Source of the DNA: Aeromonas bivalvium
GTDB taxonomy: Bacteria; Pseudomonadota; Gammaproteobacteria; Enterobacterales; Aeromonadaceae
Assembly (NCBI RefSeq): GCF_000819765.1
Contig: NZ_CDBT01000061.1
Span: 85,648-123,546 of the forward strand
Reading direction: 5' to 3'
Length of the DNA: 37,899 nucleotides
Under the pieces are notes generated by a model that saw nothing but the letters and a program-made list of their open reading frames with translations, did no database searches and was not told where the DNA came from. The position numbers and the translations under genes are program-made. Shown here one piece after another: positions 16,251-26,091 of this stretch (positions within the stretch are counted from its first letter, which is position 1; each line of letters opens with the position of its first letter).

Positions 16251-16303
16251 TTTACCCAGGCTCGGGGCTCCTTTGACCCCGGCAAAAAACCGCCTGCTAC
16301 CCC

Positions 16304-16327
16304 GCGCCCCGACCCTGGTCGGGGCGC
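16304..16327 (+). terminator. GC-rich hairpin after the MFS gene
   Basis: A 10-bp stem GCGCCCCGAC (16304-16313) with GTCGGGGCGC (16318-16327) has loop CCTG. It lies 53 bp after the stop. There is no T-tract, so it may be a transcript-end stabiliser and not a classical terminator. Confidence 0.5.
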
Positions 16328-16427
16328 AACTATATGGCCTGTGTTCAGCATGGTCGGCATAAGCTAGCCTTCCCCTGAGCCTGGCGGTTGCCAGGCTGGT
16401 ATCCATTCAACTCTTTCGAGGCTCAAG

Positions 16428-17111
16428 ATGTTCTTCCAGGTCGTATTTCTCGCCTTGCTGGCGCTGCTGCCCATGGTCAACCCACCCACCACGGCCACCC
16501 TGCTGCTGGGGCTGAGCAAGGGCATGTCCCGTGAACACGTGCGCCGCCAGATCAACCTGGCCGCCCTCTATCTGTTCGCCACCCTCTGCGTCAGCTTCTT
16601 CATCGGCTCCTCCATCCTGGATCTGTTCGGGATCTCCATCCCCGGCCTGCGCCTGGCCGGTGGCCTCATCATCGCCTTTATCGGCTTTCGCATGCTGTTC
16701 CCCGCCCCCGCCCAGGCGGGTGACGCCGACATCAACCAGAGCATCGCCTTCGTGCCCCTCACCATGCCCAGCATGTGCGGCCCGGGCACCATGGCCCTGG
16801 TGATCAGCGGCGCCGCCCAGATTGCCGAGCTGCCCGCCGAGACCAACCGCGTCGTCATCTACGCCGCCATGGTCACGGCGTTCGCCCTGATGAGCCTGCT
16901 GAGCTGGGGTGTACTGAAACTGGCGGATCCGGTCTGCAAGCTGCTCGGCGCCACCGGCATCGACGCCATGACCCGCATCATGGGCTTCCTGCTGGTGTGC
17001 ATGGGCATGCAGTTCTGCATCAACGGGGTCAAGGAGGTCGCCCAGGATCCCGTGTTCCACTGCGCCCCCGTGACCCAGAGCGCCCCTGCCAAACCCGCCC
17101 CCCTCGACTGA
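16428..17111 (+). CDS. MarC-family integral membrane protein
   Basis: This 227-residue protein has about six membrane helices. MFFQVVFLALLALLPMVNPP, GLRLAGGLIIAFIGFRMLF and FVPLTMPSMCGPGTMALVI are the characteristic blocks of the MarC/YchE/YhgN family (formerly called multiple antibiotic resistance proteins; transport function is suspected but unproven). The G/N-P motif in helix 1 (MVNPP) and the PLTMPSMCGPGT loop are diagnostic. The ATG at 16428 follows CGAGG. A role in antibiotic resistance should not be assumed, as the original MarC link was not upheld. A terminator follows. Confidence 0.9.
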   Translation: MFFQVVFLALLALLPMVNPPTTATLLLGLSKGMSREHVRRQINLAALYLFATLCVSFFIGSSILDLFGISIPGLRLAGGLIIAFIGFRMLFPAPAQAGDADINQSIAFVPLTMPSMCGPGTMALVISGAAQIAELPAETNRVVIYAAMVTAFALMSLLSWGVLKLADPVCKLLGATGIDAMTRIMGFLLVCMGMQFCINGVKEVAQDPVFHCAPVTQSAPAKPAPLD

Positions 17112-17142
17112 CTGGGGCGGTTTTTCACCCCCATAAATGACA

Positions 17143-17167
17143 AAACCCCGGCACAGGGCCGGGGTTT
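17143..17167. terminator. Bidirectional terminator marC / tldD
   Basis: A 10-bp perfect stem, AAACCCCGGC (17143-17152) with GCCGGGGTTT (17158-17167), has a 5-nt loop and lies between two convergent genes. Confidence 0.9.
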
Positions 17168-17204
17168 GACGGGAACGGGTAACGCCGCCTGGGGACAATG
17201 CAGG

Positions 17205-18653
17205 CTAGGAAGTGCCGCCCACTGTGAGCTGATCCAGCTTGAGGGTGGGCTGGCCGACCCCGACCGGCACGCTCTGCCCCTCCTTGCCACAGACGCCGAC
17301 CCCGCGATCCAGGGCAAGGTCGTGACCCACCATGGAGACCTGGCTCATGGCCTCGGGCCCGTTGCCGATCAGGGTCGCGCCCTTGATGGGGGCGGTGATC
17401 CTGCCATCCTCGATGAGGTAGGCCTCGGAGGCGGAGAAGACGAACTTGCCTGAGGTGATGTCCACCTGGCCGCCGCCGAAGTTGGGGGCATAGATCCCCT
17501 TCTTCACCGAGGCGATGATCTCCGCCGGATCGTACTGGCCCGCCAGCATGTAGGTATTGGTCATGCGCGGCATCGGCAGGGCGGCGTAGGATTCGCGCCG
17601 GCCGTTGCCGGTCAGCGGCACCCCCATCAGGCGGGCGTTCTGCTTGTCCTGCAGGTAGCCCTTGAGGATGCCGTTCTCGATCAGCACGTTGTAGCCCCCT
17701 GGTGTCCCCTCGTCATCGATGGAGACGGAGCCGCGACGCCCCGGCAAGGTGCCGTCATCGACTATGGTGCAGTGCCTGGAGGCAACCTGCTCGCCGATAC
17801 GGCCAGAGAAGGCGGACGACCCCTTGCGATTGAAGTCCCCCTCCAGGCCGTGACCCACCGCCTCGTGCAGCAGCACGCCGGGCCAGCCGGCACCGAGCAC
17901 CACAGGCATGGTGCCGGCCGGGGCATCGATGGCATCCAGGTTGACCAGGGCCTGACGCACGGCTTCGCGCACATAGCCGAAGGCACGGCTCTCGAGGCCA
18001 TCCAGCTCCAGGAACCAATCGTAGCCAAAACGGCCACCCCCACCTGCGCTGCCCCGCTCGCGCCGCCCGTCCCGCTCCGCCAGCACAGTGATCGAGAGCC
18101 GTACCAGGGGGCGCACATCGGCCGCGAGCGTGCCGTCGGTGGCCGCCACCAGTATCTCCTCATAGACGCCGTTGATGGAGGCCATCACCTGGCTCACCGC
18201 AGGATCCAGACTGCGGGCGAACTTGTCCATCTGCTCGAGCAGGGCGATCTTCTGGTGCTTGTCCAGGGTCTGCAGGGGATCCAGGGCCGGATAAAGCAGG
18301 TTCGCGGAGGTTCTGGCCCACGCCTTCACCTTGCCCTCTCCCCCTGCTGCTGCGATGCCGCGGGCGGCGGTGACGGACTGGGTCAGGGCCCGCAGGCTCA
18401 GCTCGTCAGAATAGGCGAAGCCGGTCTTCTCGCCGCTGACGGCACGCACCCCCACCCCCTGGTCTATGTTGTAGCTGCCATCCTTGACGATGCCGTCCTC
18501 CAGCATCCAGGACTCGTGCCAGCTGCGCTGGAAATAGAGATCACCAAACTCCACCTGATGGCTCATCAGGCTGCCGAGCAGCTGCTGCAGGCGCCCTTCG
18601 TCAAGATCGTTCGGGGCCAACAGGGAGGCACTAACCTGGCTCAATAGACTCAA
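17205..18653 (-). CDS. tldD: Metalloprotease TldD
   Basis: This 482-residue protein is collinear with E. coli TldD (481 aa) over its whole length. TldD forms a heterodimeric zinc protease with TldE/PmbA and processes small peptides, such as the microcin B17 precursor and the CcdA antitoxin. The metal motif HEAVGH is at 263-268 (His263, Glu264, His268). [27 protein letters not shown] and the C-terminal GVCGKEGQS and [10 protein letters not shown] blocks are conserved. The start is a rare TTG at 18653, supported by GGAGAAGAAGA at proper spacing and by alignment of MSL to the E. coli N-terminus. It is the last gene of the mre-rng-yhdP run. The partner tldE is not in this window. Confidence 0.95.
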   Translation of the reverse strand: MSLLSQVSASLLAPNDLDEGRLQQLLGSLMSHQVEFGDLYFQRSWHESWMLEDGIVKDGSYNIDQGVGVRAVSGEKTGFAYSDELSLRALTQSVTAARGIAAAGGEGKVKAWARTSANLLYPALDPLQTLDKHQKIALLEQMDKFARSLDPAVSQVMASINGVYEEILVAATDGTLAADVRPLVRLSITVLAERDGRRERGSAGGGGRFGYDWFLELDGLESRAFGYVREAVRQALVNLDAIDAPAGTMPVVLGAGWPGVLLHEAVGHGLEGDFNRKGSSAFSGRIGEQVASRHCTIVDDGTLPGRRGSVSIDDEGTPGGYNVLIENGILKGYLQDKQNARLMGVPLTGNGRRESYAALPMPRMTNTYMLAGQYDPAEIIASVKKGIYAPNFGGGQVDITSGKFVFSASEAYLIEDGRITAPIKGATLIGNGPEAMSQVSMVGHDLALDRGVGVCGKEGQSVPVGVGQPTLKLDQLTVGGTS

Positions 18654-18723
18654 TCTTCTTCTCCACTCTCGTAACGAGCTGTTTTAAATCGTCTTGCCGA
18701 CGGGTTGGCAACAAGCCACACCA

Positions 18724-19530
18724 TCACAACAAACGGGCATGGGTCAGCACTGGCATGGTGCGATGCAATTCGTCGATAAGCCCAAGCTCCATCTTCGCCA
18801 GCACGGTGCCGCGCCCGGACTCTTTGCTCGCCACCACCCGGCCCCAGGGGTCGATCACCATGCTGTGGCCCCAGGTCTGGCGCCCGGTCTCGTGAGTGCC
18901 CCCCTGGTTGGCGGCCACCACATAGCACTGGTTCTCGATGGCGCGGGCCCGCAAGAGCGGCTCCCAGTGGGCCTCACCGGTCACGGCGGTGAAGGCGGCG
19001 GGCACCAGCAGCACCCGGGCGCCGACCCTAGCCAGCTGGCGATAGAGCTCGGGAAAGCGCAGATCATAACAGATAGAGAGGCCGAGGGGACCAAAGGGGG
19101 AGTCCACCAGCACGCACTCCTGACCAGGACTGAAAGTCTCCGACTCCCGGTAGCGACCGTGGTTGTCCGCCACGTCCACGTCGAACAGGTGGATCTTGTG
19201 GTAGTGGCCCTTGAGCTCGCCGCTGGGGTCGAACACCAGGGTACTGGTGTGGATATGGTCGGAATCGGCGATGGTGGTCGGCATGGCGCCCGCCACCAGC
19301 CAGATGCCGTAATCTCTTGCCCATTCGGCCAGTTGCTGCTGGATGGGGCCAGCACCGATCTCCTCGGCACCATCCAGATAGCCCTGACGCTCGCCAAACA
19401 GGGCGAAGTTCTCAGGCAGCAGTACCAACAGCGGCCGCTCTTTGGGCAAGGCCGCCAGTTCTGCGGCGATCTGCTCCCGGTTATCCTGCCAGTGACGGCC
19501 AGAGACCAGCTGCATCGCACATAACCACAT
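18724..19530 (-). CDS. Nitrilase-superfamily carbon-nitrogen hydrolase (Nit1-like)
   Basis: This 268-residue enzyme has the nitrilase-superfamily catalytic triad: Glu40 (LLPENFALF), Lys112 (HKIHLFD) and Cys154 (ICYDLRFPE). The HKIHLFDVDV and ICYDLRFPELYR blocks place it in the Nit1/omega-amidase-like branch. Many of these hydrolyse deaminated glutathione or related amides, but the exact substrate here is inferred from similarity only. I chose ATG 19530 because AAGGAG lies nine bases before it; an upstream in-frame GTG at 19551 lacks such support. It sits between yhdP and tldD, as in Vibrio and relatives and unlike E. coli. Confidence 0.9.
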   Translation of the reverse strand: MWLCAMQLVSGRHWQDNREQIAAELAALPKERPLLVLLPENFALFGERQGYLDGAEEIGAGPIQQQLAEWARDYGIWLVAGAMPTTIADSDHIHTSTLVFDPSGELKGHYHKIHLFDVDVADNHGRYRESETFSPGQECVLVDSPFGPLGLSICYDLRFPELYRQLARVGARVLLVPAAFTAVTGEAHWEPLLRARAIENQCYVVAANQGGTHETGRQTWGHSMVIDPWGRVVASKESGRGTVLAKMELGLIDELHRTMPVLTHARLL

Positions 19531-19563
19531 GGCACACTCCTTGTTCGTCACGGGGATGGGGTC

Positions 19564-22500
19564 TCAGCGCTGGGACGGGCCATCATGCTTGGGATTGAGC
19601 AGGAAGGGGCTCACCTCCTGACTCTCGGGAGCCAGGGTAGGCGCCACGGCGTCCACCGCCTGCTTCTGCTCCTGATTGAGCTTGATCATGGCCCGGTTGC
19701 GGCCCGCCTCGATCAAGCGGGGGGCATCGATGGGGCCCGAGACCCGAAAATCGATGCGGGTGATCACGTCCACCACGGGTTCGAGCAGCTTGGAGAGCGC
19801 CAGCACATAGAGCCCGGTGATGGGGGTCAGGGAGAAGGCCGCCACCACCGGCAGCGTGCCCCCCAGGTTGGGGGAGAAGCTGAGGTCGTAGTCCACATGC
19901 CAGCGCACGAAATCCAGCACCCCCTCTCCCCTGAGATTACCCGCGGCGCCCTTCATGTAGAAGTCATTGTTGCGAGCCACCCCCTGGCTGATGTCGGCAC
20001 TGGCGGACATGGACTCGAAATAGAAGCCCTTGTCGAACACATCGCGAAAATCGAGGCGCAGCTTGCGCAGCAAGGAGTCCAGGCTCAGCAGGGAGAGCAG
20101 GCGCGCCCCCTTGTCGTTGACCTCCCGCAGTGTGCCCCCCTCCAGCTGATAGTCGACCTTGCCGGCCAGGCTCCCGAGTTGGGGGCGGTAGGGCACATCC
20201 TGCCAGCGGAGGCTCGCCTTGGCCTTGGCCGGCGCATCGCCGATGGGCGAGGTGTAGCCGAGCCGCTTGAGCAGCAGCTCGCTGTTCTTGCTGTTCGCCT
20301 CCAGCCGGACCCGAGTCTCCATGCCGCCGGCCGTGGCGAGCCAGTCGGCACTGCCGCTGAGGCGGCTGTTGGCCAGCGCCATCTCCAGCCCCTTGAGGCT
20401 CACCTTGCCGGCGGAGGGCACCAGCTCCCCCTTGATCGAGCCCAGGGGCAGCTCGCCGAAGCGGCAATCCACGCAATTGAAGGTGAGCCAGGGCACGGCG
20501 GCCATGATGGCCCTGTCCTGGCTCGCGTCGGCCTTGGGCCGCAGATCCTGGCTGCTGCCGGACCAGTGGATGCGGGCGAACCTGGCATCCACCGGCTGCC
20601 CCGCCGCCAGGGGGATGCGCACCACCCCCATCACGTCCGGGCTGTCTATCATCACCTCGCTGGCCCCGGCCACGGGGCCGACCGTGAACTGCACCGCCTT
20701 GAGCAGGGCAGTGCCAAGGCGCGCCTGGGCGAGCTGGCCATCCACCCACCACTCCTGGGGCAGAAAGGAGGGCCCCACCAGGGCGGTGGCGCCATCGGCC
20801 CGTGCCGGCAGCCAGCGGCCGAGCGCAGCGAGCCAGCCCGCCACATCGGCGCCGGGCTGATTGATGGCAATCACCATGGGCTTGTCCCGCAGCACCCGGT
20901 TGCCGGCCCGTCCCACGTCCAGCCGCAGCCGCCGCAGGTAGGGGCTCGCCTCGCCATAGACCAGGCTGCTCTGCAGCGCCACGTCCGACCCGAGGGCACC
21001 ATGGATTTCGGCCACCCCCTCCTGGCCGCGCACGCTCACCTTGAGGGGCCGACGCGCCCCCGCCTCCTTGGCGAGGGGGTCGGGCAGGGTGAGGGCCATG
21101 CCCTGCAAGTTGCTGTCGAGGCCGAGCTGGAAGTTGAACGGCTTGCCCTCGGGCAGATTCAGCACCAGCTTGCCACGCCAGTCGCTGCGCCCCTGCAAGA
21201 TGGCAAGGCTGCGGATCTGCGGCGGCTGACGGGCGCTGTCCCAGCTCCCCTTGAGGTCGAGGTCGACCCTATATCCCCCGGACGTCTGCTTGCCCAGATA
21301 ATCCAGGGTCAGGGGCTGATCCCACAGGCTGGCCTTGAGGCCGCGAAAACGGGTCTGCTCGTTGTCATAGTCGAGCCGACCCTGCACCCGCGTCAGGGGC
21401 AGATCCAGGGCCGCCACCCGCACCCGGTTGTTGTTGAAATCGGCGTGGCCTTCGGCCTTCACCTCCCCCTCGCCATCGAGGGGGATGTCCAGCTTGACGC
21501 TGCCGCTGAGGGGACCACGCACCTCCAGCTCGCTCAGGGCCTGCCCCACCGTGCCCTTCAGGGGAGAAGCCTGCAGATAGTCGCTGATGGCCTTGCCCTC
21601 TCCGGCGACCCTGGCGTCGATCAGGAGATGGGCCCCGGGGTAGAGATCCGGGATCCAGGCATGGACATCGTCGGAACTCGCCTTGCCAAGCCGGGTGGCG
21701 CGGCTGCGCATGTCGAGGCTGGCGTTCTGGAACAGCAAGTCAATCTGCAGATCGGTGAGGGGCTGCCAGTCCGGATCGAACTGGAAACGGGCGCCTTTGA
21801 GGGGCACCGCCACCTGGAAGATGCCCTCGCCCCTGGCGTAAGGGAAGTCCTTGAACTCGCCGTACCAGAGCAGATCCGCCCCCTTGGCCTGCCCCCCCTG
21901 GATGGCGCCGCTCAGGTAGTCCACCAGGCTCTTGTCCATCACCTGCAAGGGGAAGTAGCCGTCGGCATGGGCGGCATTCTTGACGTCGACGCGCCCGGTC
22001 AGGGCGAGGAAGGGGTGTTCGAACAGCTCGAGTCGAAAACGGCTGGCGAGGGTCAGGTCCGGGTTGTCCAGGGCGATGTCCCGGCCGTAGAGCACCCAGC
22101 CCTGTGGCGCCTGCCACCAGTCGAGCCGCGCCGAGAAATCGTCGATGGGAATGACCCGCTTGAAGTGGCGGGCCGGGTCCAGCTTGTCCTGGCTCATCCC
22201 TAGCCGGGCGCTGCCGCCGTCGGGAGTGAGCCAGAACTCACCGTTGAGATCCCCCACCCCTGGCACGTCCTGCCAGGCGTTCACCTTGAGGTGGGAGAGC
22301 CGGCCGCTCAGGGAGAGCCCCTGCCAGTCCCCATCGGCCTGCAGTACCAGATCCTGCAGCTGCCCCTCGGGCTGGGTCTGCTTGAGGGTCTCGGTCAGGC
22401 GGGGGTAGAGGGCGGAGACCAGCTGGCTCAGGTTGGCGATCTGCGCCAGATCCACCGAGGGCACATAGCCCTGGATCCGGTTGCCGATCCGCTCCAGTTG

Positions 22501-23463
22501 CAGCCGGCTGCGCAGCCAGGGCTCGCCGTCGAGCCTGAAGGTCATCTCGTGGCTGGCGAGCTGCCAGTCATCCCCGTCCCGACGCAGCTGCACCTTGCCA
22601 TCCTTGAGGCCGAGGCGGTGGGCCTCGCCCTTGGGGTCCTGCCAGATGAGGTAGTTATCGCCAAACGCCAGCAGGGAATCCCCCAGCCGGCCGTCGGCGA
22701 ACGAACTCCACAGCTGGAAGTCGAGCTGGCCCTCCACCCTGGGGTCGCCCTGGTGAATGCGGGCCAGCAAGGGCCCCAGATTGAGCCGGTTTGCCCCCAG
22801 ATAGATCTGCCCCTCCAGCCGATCCAGCCGGTGGGAGGGGGTGGTCACGTCGACGATAAGGTCGAGGGTACTCTCCCCCACCCCCTCCACCAGGTAGGCC
22901 TTGCCCACCCCCTGATGGCGGCTGCCGCTGTTCTGCCAGCGCAGGCTCGCCACATTGAGGGCGCGCACTGCCCCCAGCGCCGTGGTGACGCTGACGCGGG
23001 TGTCGTGCACATCGAAGGTGTCGAGCTGGGTCAGCAGGAAGCGCAGCAGGGCGCGCTGCTGGCCATCCGGTCGCGCCGGGCTGGCGTCGGCCGGCTGGCT
23101 CAGATCGAGGTGAATGTCCCCGTCGCCGAGCTGCAACTCCCCAAACACAGGCCTGAGCCGTTGCAGGGATTGCCAGACGTCGAGGTGGGCCCACACCTTG
23201 CCAAGGCGCAGGGAGAAACGGCCCGAATCCGGGGCCAGGGTGAAGTCACTCAGGGTCAGCGCCGGTCCGCGCCGGGTCCAGTCCAGCCCCACCGCGGCCA
23301 CGCTGGCCTCGAGCTGGGTGCCTCCGAGCAGCTGATCGAGCAGGGCCTGGCGATGCTGGTTGAGCAAAGGCCCCCCTACCCGTACCAGGCTGACCAGGAT
23401 GGCCAGCAGTACGAAGAAGATGCCCAGGGCCAGCCAGCCCCGACTCAACCAGCGATAGATCAC
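19564..23463 (-). CDS. yhdP: YhdP-family AsmA-like envelope lipid-transport protein
   Basis: This is a 1299-residue protein (E. coli YhdP 1266 aa). One N-terminal transmembrane helix (about 11-33, LALGIFFVLLAILVSLV) anchors it in the inner membrane, followed by a very long beta-rich periplasmic region. Near the C-terminus, AAGNLRGEGVLDFVRWHVDYDL and PNLGGTLPVVAAFSLTPITGLYVLALSKLLEP match the conserved AsmA-like end. YhdP, with TamB and YdbH, bridges the envelope and carries phospholipid to the outer membrane. The start is GTG at 23463, whose first G is the last base of the rng stop codon, so translation is probably coupled to rng. Confidence 0.93.
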   Translation of the reverse strand: MIYRWLSRGWLALGIFFVLLAILVSLVRVGGPLLNQHRQALLDQLLGGTQLEASVAAVGLDWTRRGPALTLSDFTLAPDSGRFSLRLGKVWAHLDVWQSLQRLRPVFGELQLGDGDIHLDLSQPADASPARPDGQQRALLRFLLTQLDTFDVHDTRVSVTTALGAVRALNVASLRWQNSGSRHQGVGKAYLVEGVGESTLDLIVDVTTPSHRLDRLEGQIYLGANRLNLGPLLARIHQGDPRVEGQLDFQLWSSFADGRLGDSLLAFGDNYLIWQDPKGEAHRLGLKDGKVQLRRDGDDWQLASHEMTFRLDGEPWLRSRLQLERIGNRIQGYVPSVDLAQIANLSQLVSALYPRLTETLKQTQPEGQLQDLVLQADGDWQGLSLSGRLSHLKVNAWQDVPGVGDLNGEFWLTPDGGSARLGMSQDKLDPARHFKRVIPIDDFSARLDWWQAPQGWVLYGRDIALDNPDLTLASRFRLELFEHPFLALTGRVDVKNAAHADGYFPLQVMDKSLVDYLSGAIQGGQAKGADLLWYGEFKDFPYARGEGIFQVAVPLKGARFQFDPDWQPLTDLQIDLLFQNASLDMRSRATRLGKASSDDVHAWIPDLYPGAHLLIDARVAGEGKAISDYLQASPLKGTVGQALSELEVRGPLSGSVKLDIPLDGEGEVKAEGHADFNNNRVRVAALDLPLTRVQGRLDYDNEQTRFRGLKASLWDQPLTLDYLGKQTSGGYRVDLDLKGSWDSARQPPQIRSLAILQGRSDWRGKLVLNLPEGKPFNFQLGLDSNLQGMALTLPDPLAKEAGARRPLKVSVRGQEGVAEIHGALGSDVALQSSLVYGEASPYLRRLRLDVGRAGNRVLRDKPMVIAINQPGADVAGWLAALGRWLPARADGATALVGPSFLPQEWWVDGQLAQARLGTALLKAVQFTVGPVAGASEVMIDSPDVMGVVRIPLAAGQPVDARFARIHWSGSSQDLRPKADASQDRAIMAAVPWLTFNCVDCRFGELPLGSIKGELVPSAGKVSLKGLEMALANSRLSGSADWLATAGGMETRVRLEANSKNSELLLKRLGYTSPIGDAPAKAKASLRWQDVPYRPQLGSLAGKVDYQLEGGTLREVNDKGARLLSLLSLDSLLRKLRLDFRDVFDKGFYFESMSASADISQGVARNNDFYMKGAAGNLRGEGVLDFVRWHVDYDLSFSPNLGGTLPVVAAFSLTPITGLYVLALSKLLEPVVDVITRIDFRVSGPIDAPRLIEAGRNRAMIKLNQEQKQAVDAVAPTLAPESQEVSPFLLNPKHDGPSQR

Positions 23464-24932
23464 TACATCATCACCACATCGAATTGTTCCTGGCCGCAGA
23501 GGGGTTCACTGATGACCCGCACCTGCTTGCCGATGAAGACTTCCAGCTCCGCCAGGCTGTGGGACTCCTCCCCCCGCAGATAGTCGGACACCGCCGGGGC
23601 GGCGTAGACGGTGAACTGATCCGCGTCGTAGGCGCGATTGACCCGGATGATCTCCCGCAGGATCTCGAAGCAGACCGACTCCACCGTCTTGACCCGGCCG
23701 CGTCCCTTGCACTCGGGACACTCGGAGCAGAGCACGTGCTCCAGGCTCTCCCGGGTCCGTTTGCGGGTCATCTCCACCAGGCCGAGCTGGGAGAAACCGT
23801 TGACGTTGGTCTTGGCCCTGTCCTTGGCCAGCGCCAGTTCCAGGCTGTGGAGCACACGGCGGCGGTGATCCTCGGACTGCATGTCGATGAAGTCGATGAT
23901 GATGATGCCGCCGAGGTTGCGCAGCCGCAGGTGGCGGGCGATGGCCGCCGTCGCCTCGACATTGGTGTTGAAGATGGTCTCTTCCAGGTTGCGATGGCCG
24001 ACGAAGGCGCCGGTGTTGATGTCCACCGTGGTCATGGCTTCGGTCTGGTCGATGATGAGGTAGCCGCCGGATTTCAGCTCCACCTTGCGCTCCAGGGCGC
24101 GCTGGATCTCGTTCTCCACATCGTAGAGATCGAAGATGGGGGACTCTCCTGCGTAGTAATCCAGCTTGCCGGCCAGCTCGGGCACGTACTCCTCGGTGAA
24201 GCGCTTGAGCGCCTCGAAGCTCTGGCGCGAGTCCACCCGGATCTTGTCGAGCTCGGCGCCGACGAAGTCCCGCACCACCCGAAAGGCCAGGCTGGGATCC
24301 TCGTAGAGGATCTTGCAGGGGGGGTACTTCTGCTTGCGCTCGAGGATCTTGCGCCACAGGCGCTTCAAGAAGGCGGCGTCCTGCTCCAGCTCCTGCTCCC
24401 CCACCCCTTCGGCGGCGGTGCGGATGATGTAGCCACCCAGATCGTCCACATAGCCGGCCACGGTACGCTTGAGGCGTTCCCGCTCCGCTTCGGACTCGAT
24501 GCGCTGGGAGACGCCGACGTGGGCACTGCCCGGCATGAACACCAGGTAGCGGGAAGGGAGGGTGATGTCTGTGGTGAGGCGGGCACCCTTGGTACCGAGC
24601 GGGTCTTTGACCACCTGCACCATGATGTCCTGCCCCTGGCGCACCAGCTCGGCGATGTTACCCGCCTGGAACTGCTCCTTCTCCTTCACCGCCACGCATT
24701 CGGTGTGGGGCACTATGTCGGAGGCGTGCAGGAAGGCGGCCTTGTCCATGCCGATGTCGACGAAGGCGGCCTGCATGCCGGGCAGCACCCGGCTGATCTT
24801 GCCCTTGTAGATGTTGCCCACTATGCCGCGCTTGGCCTGGCGTTCCACATGCACTTCCTGCAGCAGGCCGTTTTCGACCAGGGCAACCCGGGTCTCCGAG
24901 GGGGTGACGTTCACCAGCAGTTCTACCGACAT
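23463..24932 (-). CDS. rng: Ribonuclease G
   Basis: This 489-residue protein has the same length as E. coli RNase G, an endoribonuclease that matures the 5' end of 16S rRNA and turns over some mRNAs. An S1-type RNA-binding domain covers about 38-120 (GNIYKGKISRVLPGMQAAFV). Catalytic metal aspartates are Asp304 (TTVDINTGAF) and Asp347 (IIIIDFIDM). The zinc-link cysteines, equivalent to those of RNase E, are at 402, 405 and 408 (CSECPEC). The protein ends shortly after the catalytic part and lacks the long RNase E scaffold, which supports RNase G over RNase E. It is preceded by maf (83-bp gap) and overlaps yhdP by one base. Confidence 0.96.
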   Translation of the reverse strand: MSVELLVNVTPSETRVALVENGLLQEVHVERQAKRGIVGNIYKGKISRVLPGMQAAFVDIGMDKAAFLHASDIVPHTECVAVKEKEQFQAGNIAELVRQGQDIMVQVVKDPLGTKGARLTTDITLPSRYLVFMPGSAHVGVSQRIESEAERERLKRTVAGYVDDLGGYIIRTAAEGVGEQELEQDAAFLKRLWRKILERKQKYPPCKILYEDPSLAFRVVRDFVGAELDKIRVDSRQSFEALKRFTEEYVPELAGKLDYYAGESPIFDLYDVENEIQRALERKVELKSGGYLIIDQTEAMTTVDINTGAFVGHRNLEETIFNTNVEATAAIARHLRLRNLGGIIIIDFIDMQSEDHRRRVLHSLELALAKDRAKTNVNGFSQLGLVEMTRKRTRESLEHVLCSECPECKGRGRVKTVESVCFEILREIIRVNRAYDADQFTVYAAPAVSDYLRGEESHSLAELEVFIGKQVRVISEPLCGQEQFDVVMM

Positions 24933-25015
24933 AAGTTACCTTGTCTGTTCTAGTTTGAATTCTGGGCAGCCATCCGGCGCAGGGCGGAGGAGGTAACGGG
25001 GCAGAACGAAGAGAC

Positions 25016-25603
25016 TCAGCCTGCCTGTTCCAGATGTGCCTTGATCAGAAGATCCGTCTCCAGCAGGGGCAGGCCGACCACGGCGCTGTAGCTCCCCTCG
25101 ATGCGGCTGACAAATTTGCCCGCTATCCCTTGAATGCCATAGGCCCCGGCCTTGTCGCAGGGCTCGCCGGTGCGCCAGTAGGCCTCGATCTCGGCCTCGT
25201 CCAGCTTGCGAAACGCCACATTGGTGGTGACCAGCCGCACGTCGCAGCGCTCCGGGGTGGCCAGGGCCACCGCCGTCATCACCTGATGCACCCGGCCCGA
25301 CAGTGCCTCCAGCATATCCTTGGCGTCGAGTAAATCCGAGGGTTTCTCGAGCACCCGATCGCCGAGCACCACTATGGTGTCGGACCCCAGCACCGGCAAG
25401 GCGCTCGGGGCGATGGCCAGTCCGGCCATCGCCTTGTCCCGGGCGAGGCGGCAGACGTAGTCCTGGGGCTTCTCCCCTTCGAGGCGCTGTTCCGGCACAT
25501 CCAGCCTGAGCACTTCGAAGCGATAACCCAGCTGGGTCAGCAGCTCACGACGACGGGGCGAGCCGGAGGCGAGATAGAGTTGCAGTTCGTTGTGTTTGCT
25601 CAT
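25016..25603 (-). CDS. maf: Maf-family nucleotide pyrophosphatase (YhdE type)
   Basis: This is a 195-residue protein starting at ATG 25603, two bases after the mreD stop. A longer in-frame reading into mreD is not needed. The N-terminal [12 protein letters not shown], the GSDTIVV metal/base site, the SGRVHQV block and the [14 protein letters not shown] loop are the Maf signatures. Members of the YhdE group hydrolyse dTTP, UTP and related (including modified) nucleotides to monophosphates. The position directly after mreBCD and before rng is the same as that of E. coli yhdE, which supports the subgroup. Confidence 0.93.
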   Translation of the reverse strand: MSKHNELQLYLASGSPRRRELLTQLGYRFEVLRLDVPEQRLEGEKPQDYVCRLARDKAMAGLAIAPSALPVLGSDTIVVLGDRVLEKPSDLLDAKDMLEALSGRVHQVMTAVALATPERCDVRLVTTNVAFRKLDEAEIEAYWRTGEPCDKAGAYGIQGIAGKFVSRIEGSYSAVVGLPLLETDLLIKAHLEQAG

Positions 25604-25605
25604 AA

Positions 25606-26091
25606 TCACTTGATATTGAAGCGGCGGCGCACCTTGCGCAGCACCAAAAACACCCAGGGCCATATTAACATCGTGGAGAGGGTGGACCAAAAATAGGCCA
25701 GATTGAGACTGGCACGACCGAACAGATGCTCGGCCCAGAAGATGGTGAGCTTACCCACCAGGGAGAGCAGCCCTATGATGAAGGCCTGCTGCCAGAGGGA
25801 GAAGTTGCGGATCTTCTGGAACTGGAAGGCCGCCAGATAGGTGCTGATGGCCATGGCCATGGCCCGCACGCCGAGGGTGCTGCCGAGCAGCACATCCAGC
25901 AGCAGGCCCGCCACCCAGGCGGTACCGACGTTGGCCCTGTGGGGCAGCGCCAGGGCCCAGTAGATCAGCACCATGGCGAGCCAGTCCGGGCGAAACGGCT
26001 CGAATTGATGGGGCAGCGGCATGATGGAGAGGCTCAGGGCCAGCATGACCGAGAACCAGATCCAGACTCGCCCGCTCGCGGGTTGCAGCAT
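25606..26091 (-). CDS. mreD: Rod-shape-determining protein MreD
   Basis: This 161-residue inner-membrane protein (E. coli 162 aa) has five or six hydrophobic helices. The first has [37 protein letters not shown] and [19 protein letters not shown] follow, the most recognisable MreD blocks. MreD links MreC and the MreB filaments to the lateral wall synthesis machinery. Its ATG overlaps the mreC stop by one base (TGATG) and its stop is two bases before maf, so the three are one transcription unit. Confidence 0.95.
   Translation of the reverse strand: MLQPASGRVWIWFSVMLALSLSIMPLPHQFEPFRPDWLAMVLIYWALALPHRANVGTAWVAGLLLDVLLGSTLGVRAMAMAISTYLAAFQFQKIRNFSLWQQAFIIGLLSLVGKLTIFWAEHLFGRASLNLAYFWSTLSTMLIWPWVFLVLRKVRRRFNIK

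Noticed and set aside
16304..16327. Possible attachment site or IS end at the GC-rich hairpin after the MFS gene
   Set aside because: No integrase, tRNA or target duplication nearby. A transcript-end hairpin explains it.
19585..22203. 872-codon plus-strand frame opposite yhdP
   Set aside because: Same artefact; yhdP is the real gene by family match and coupling to rng.
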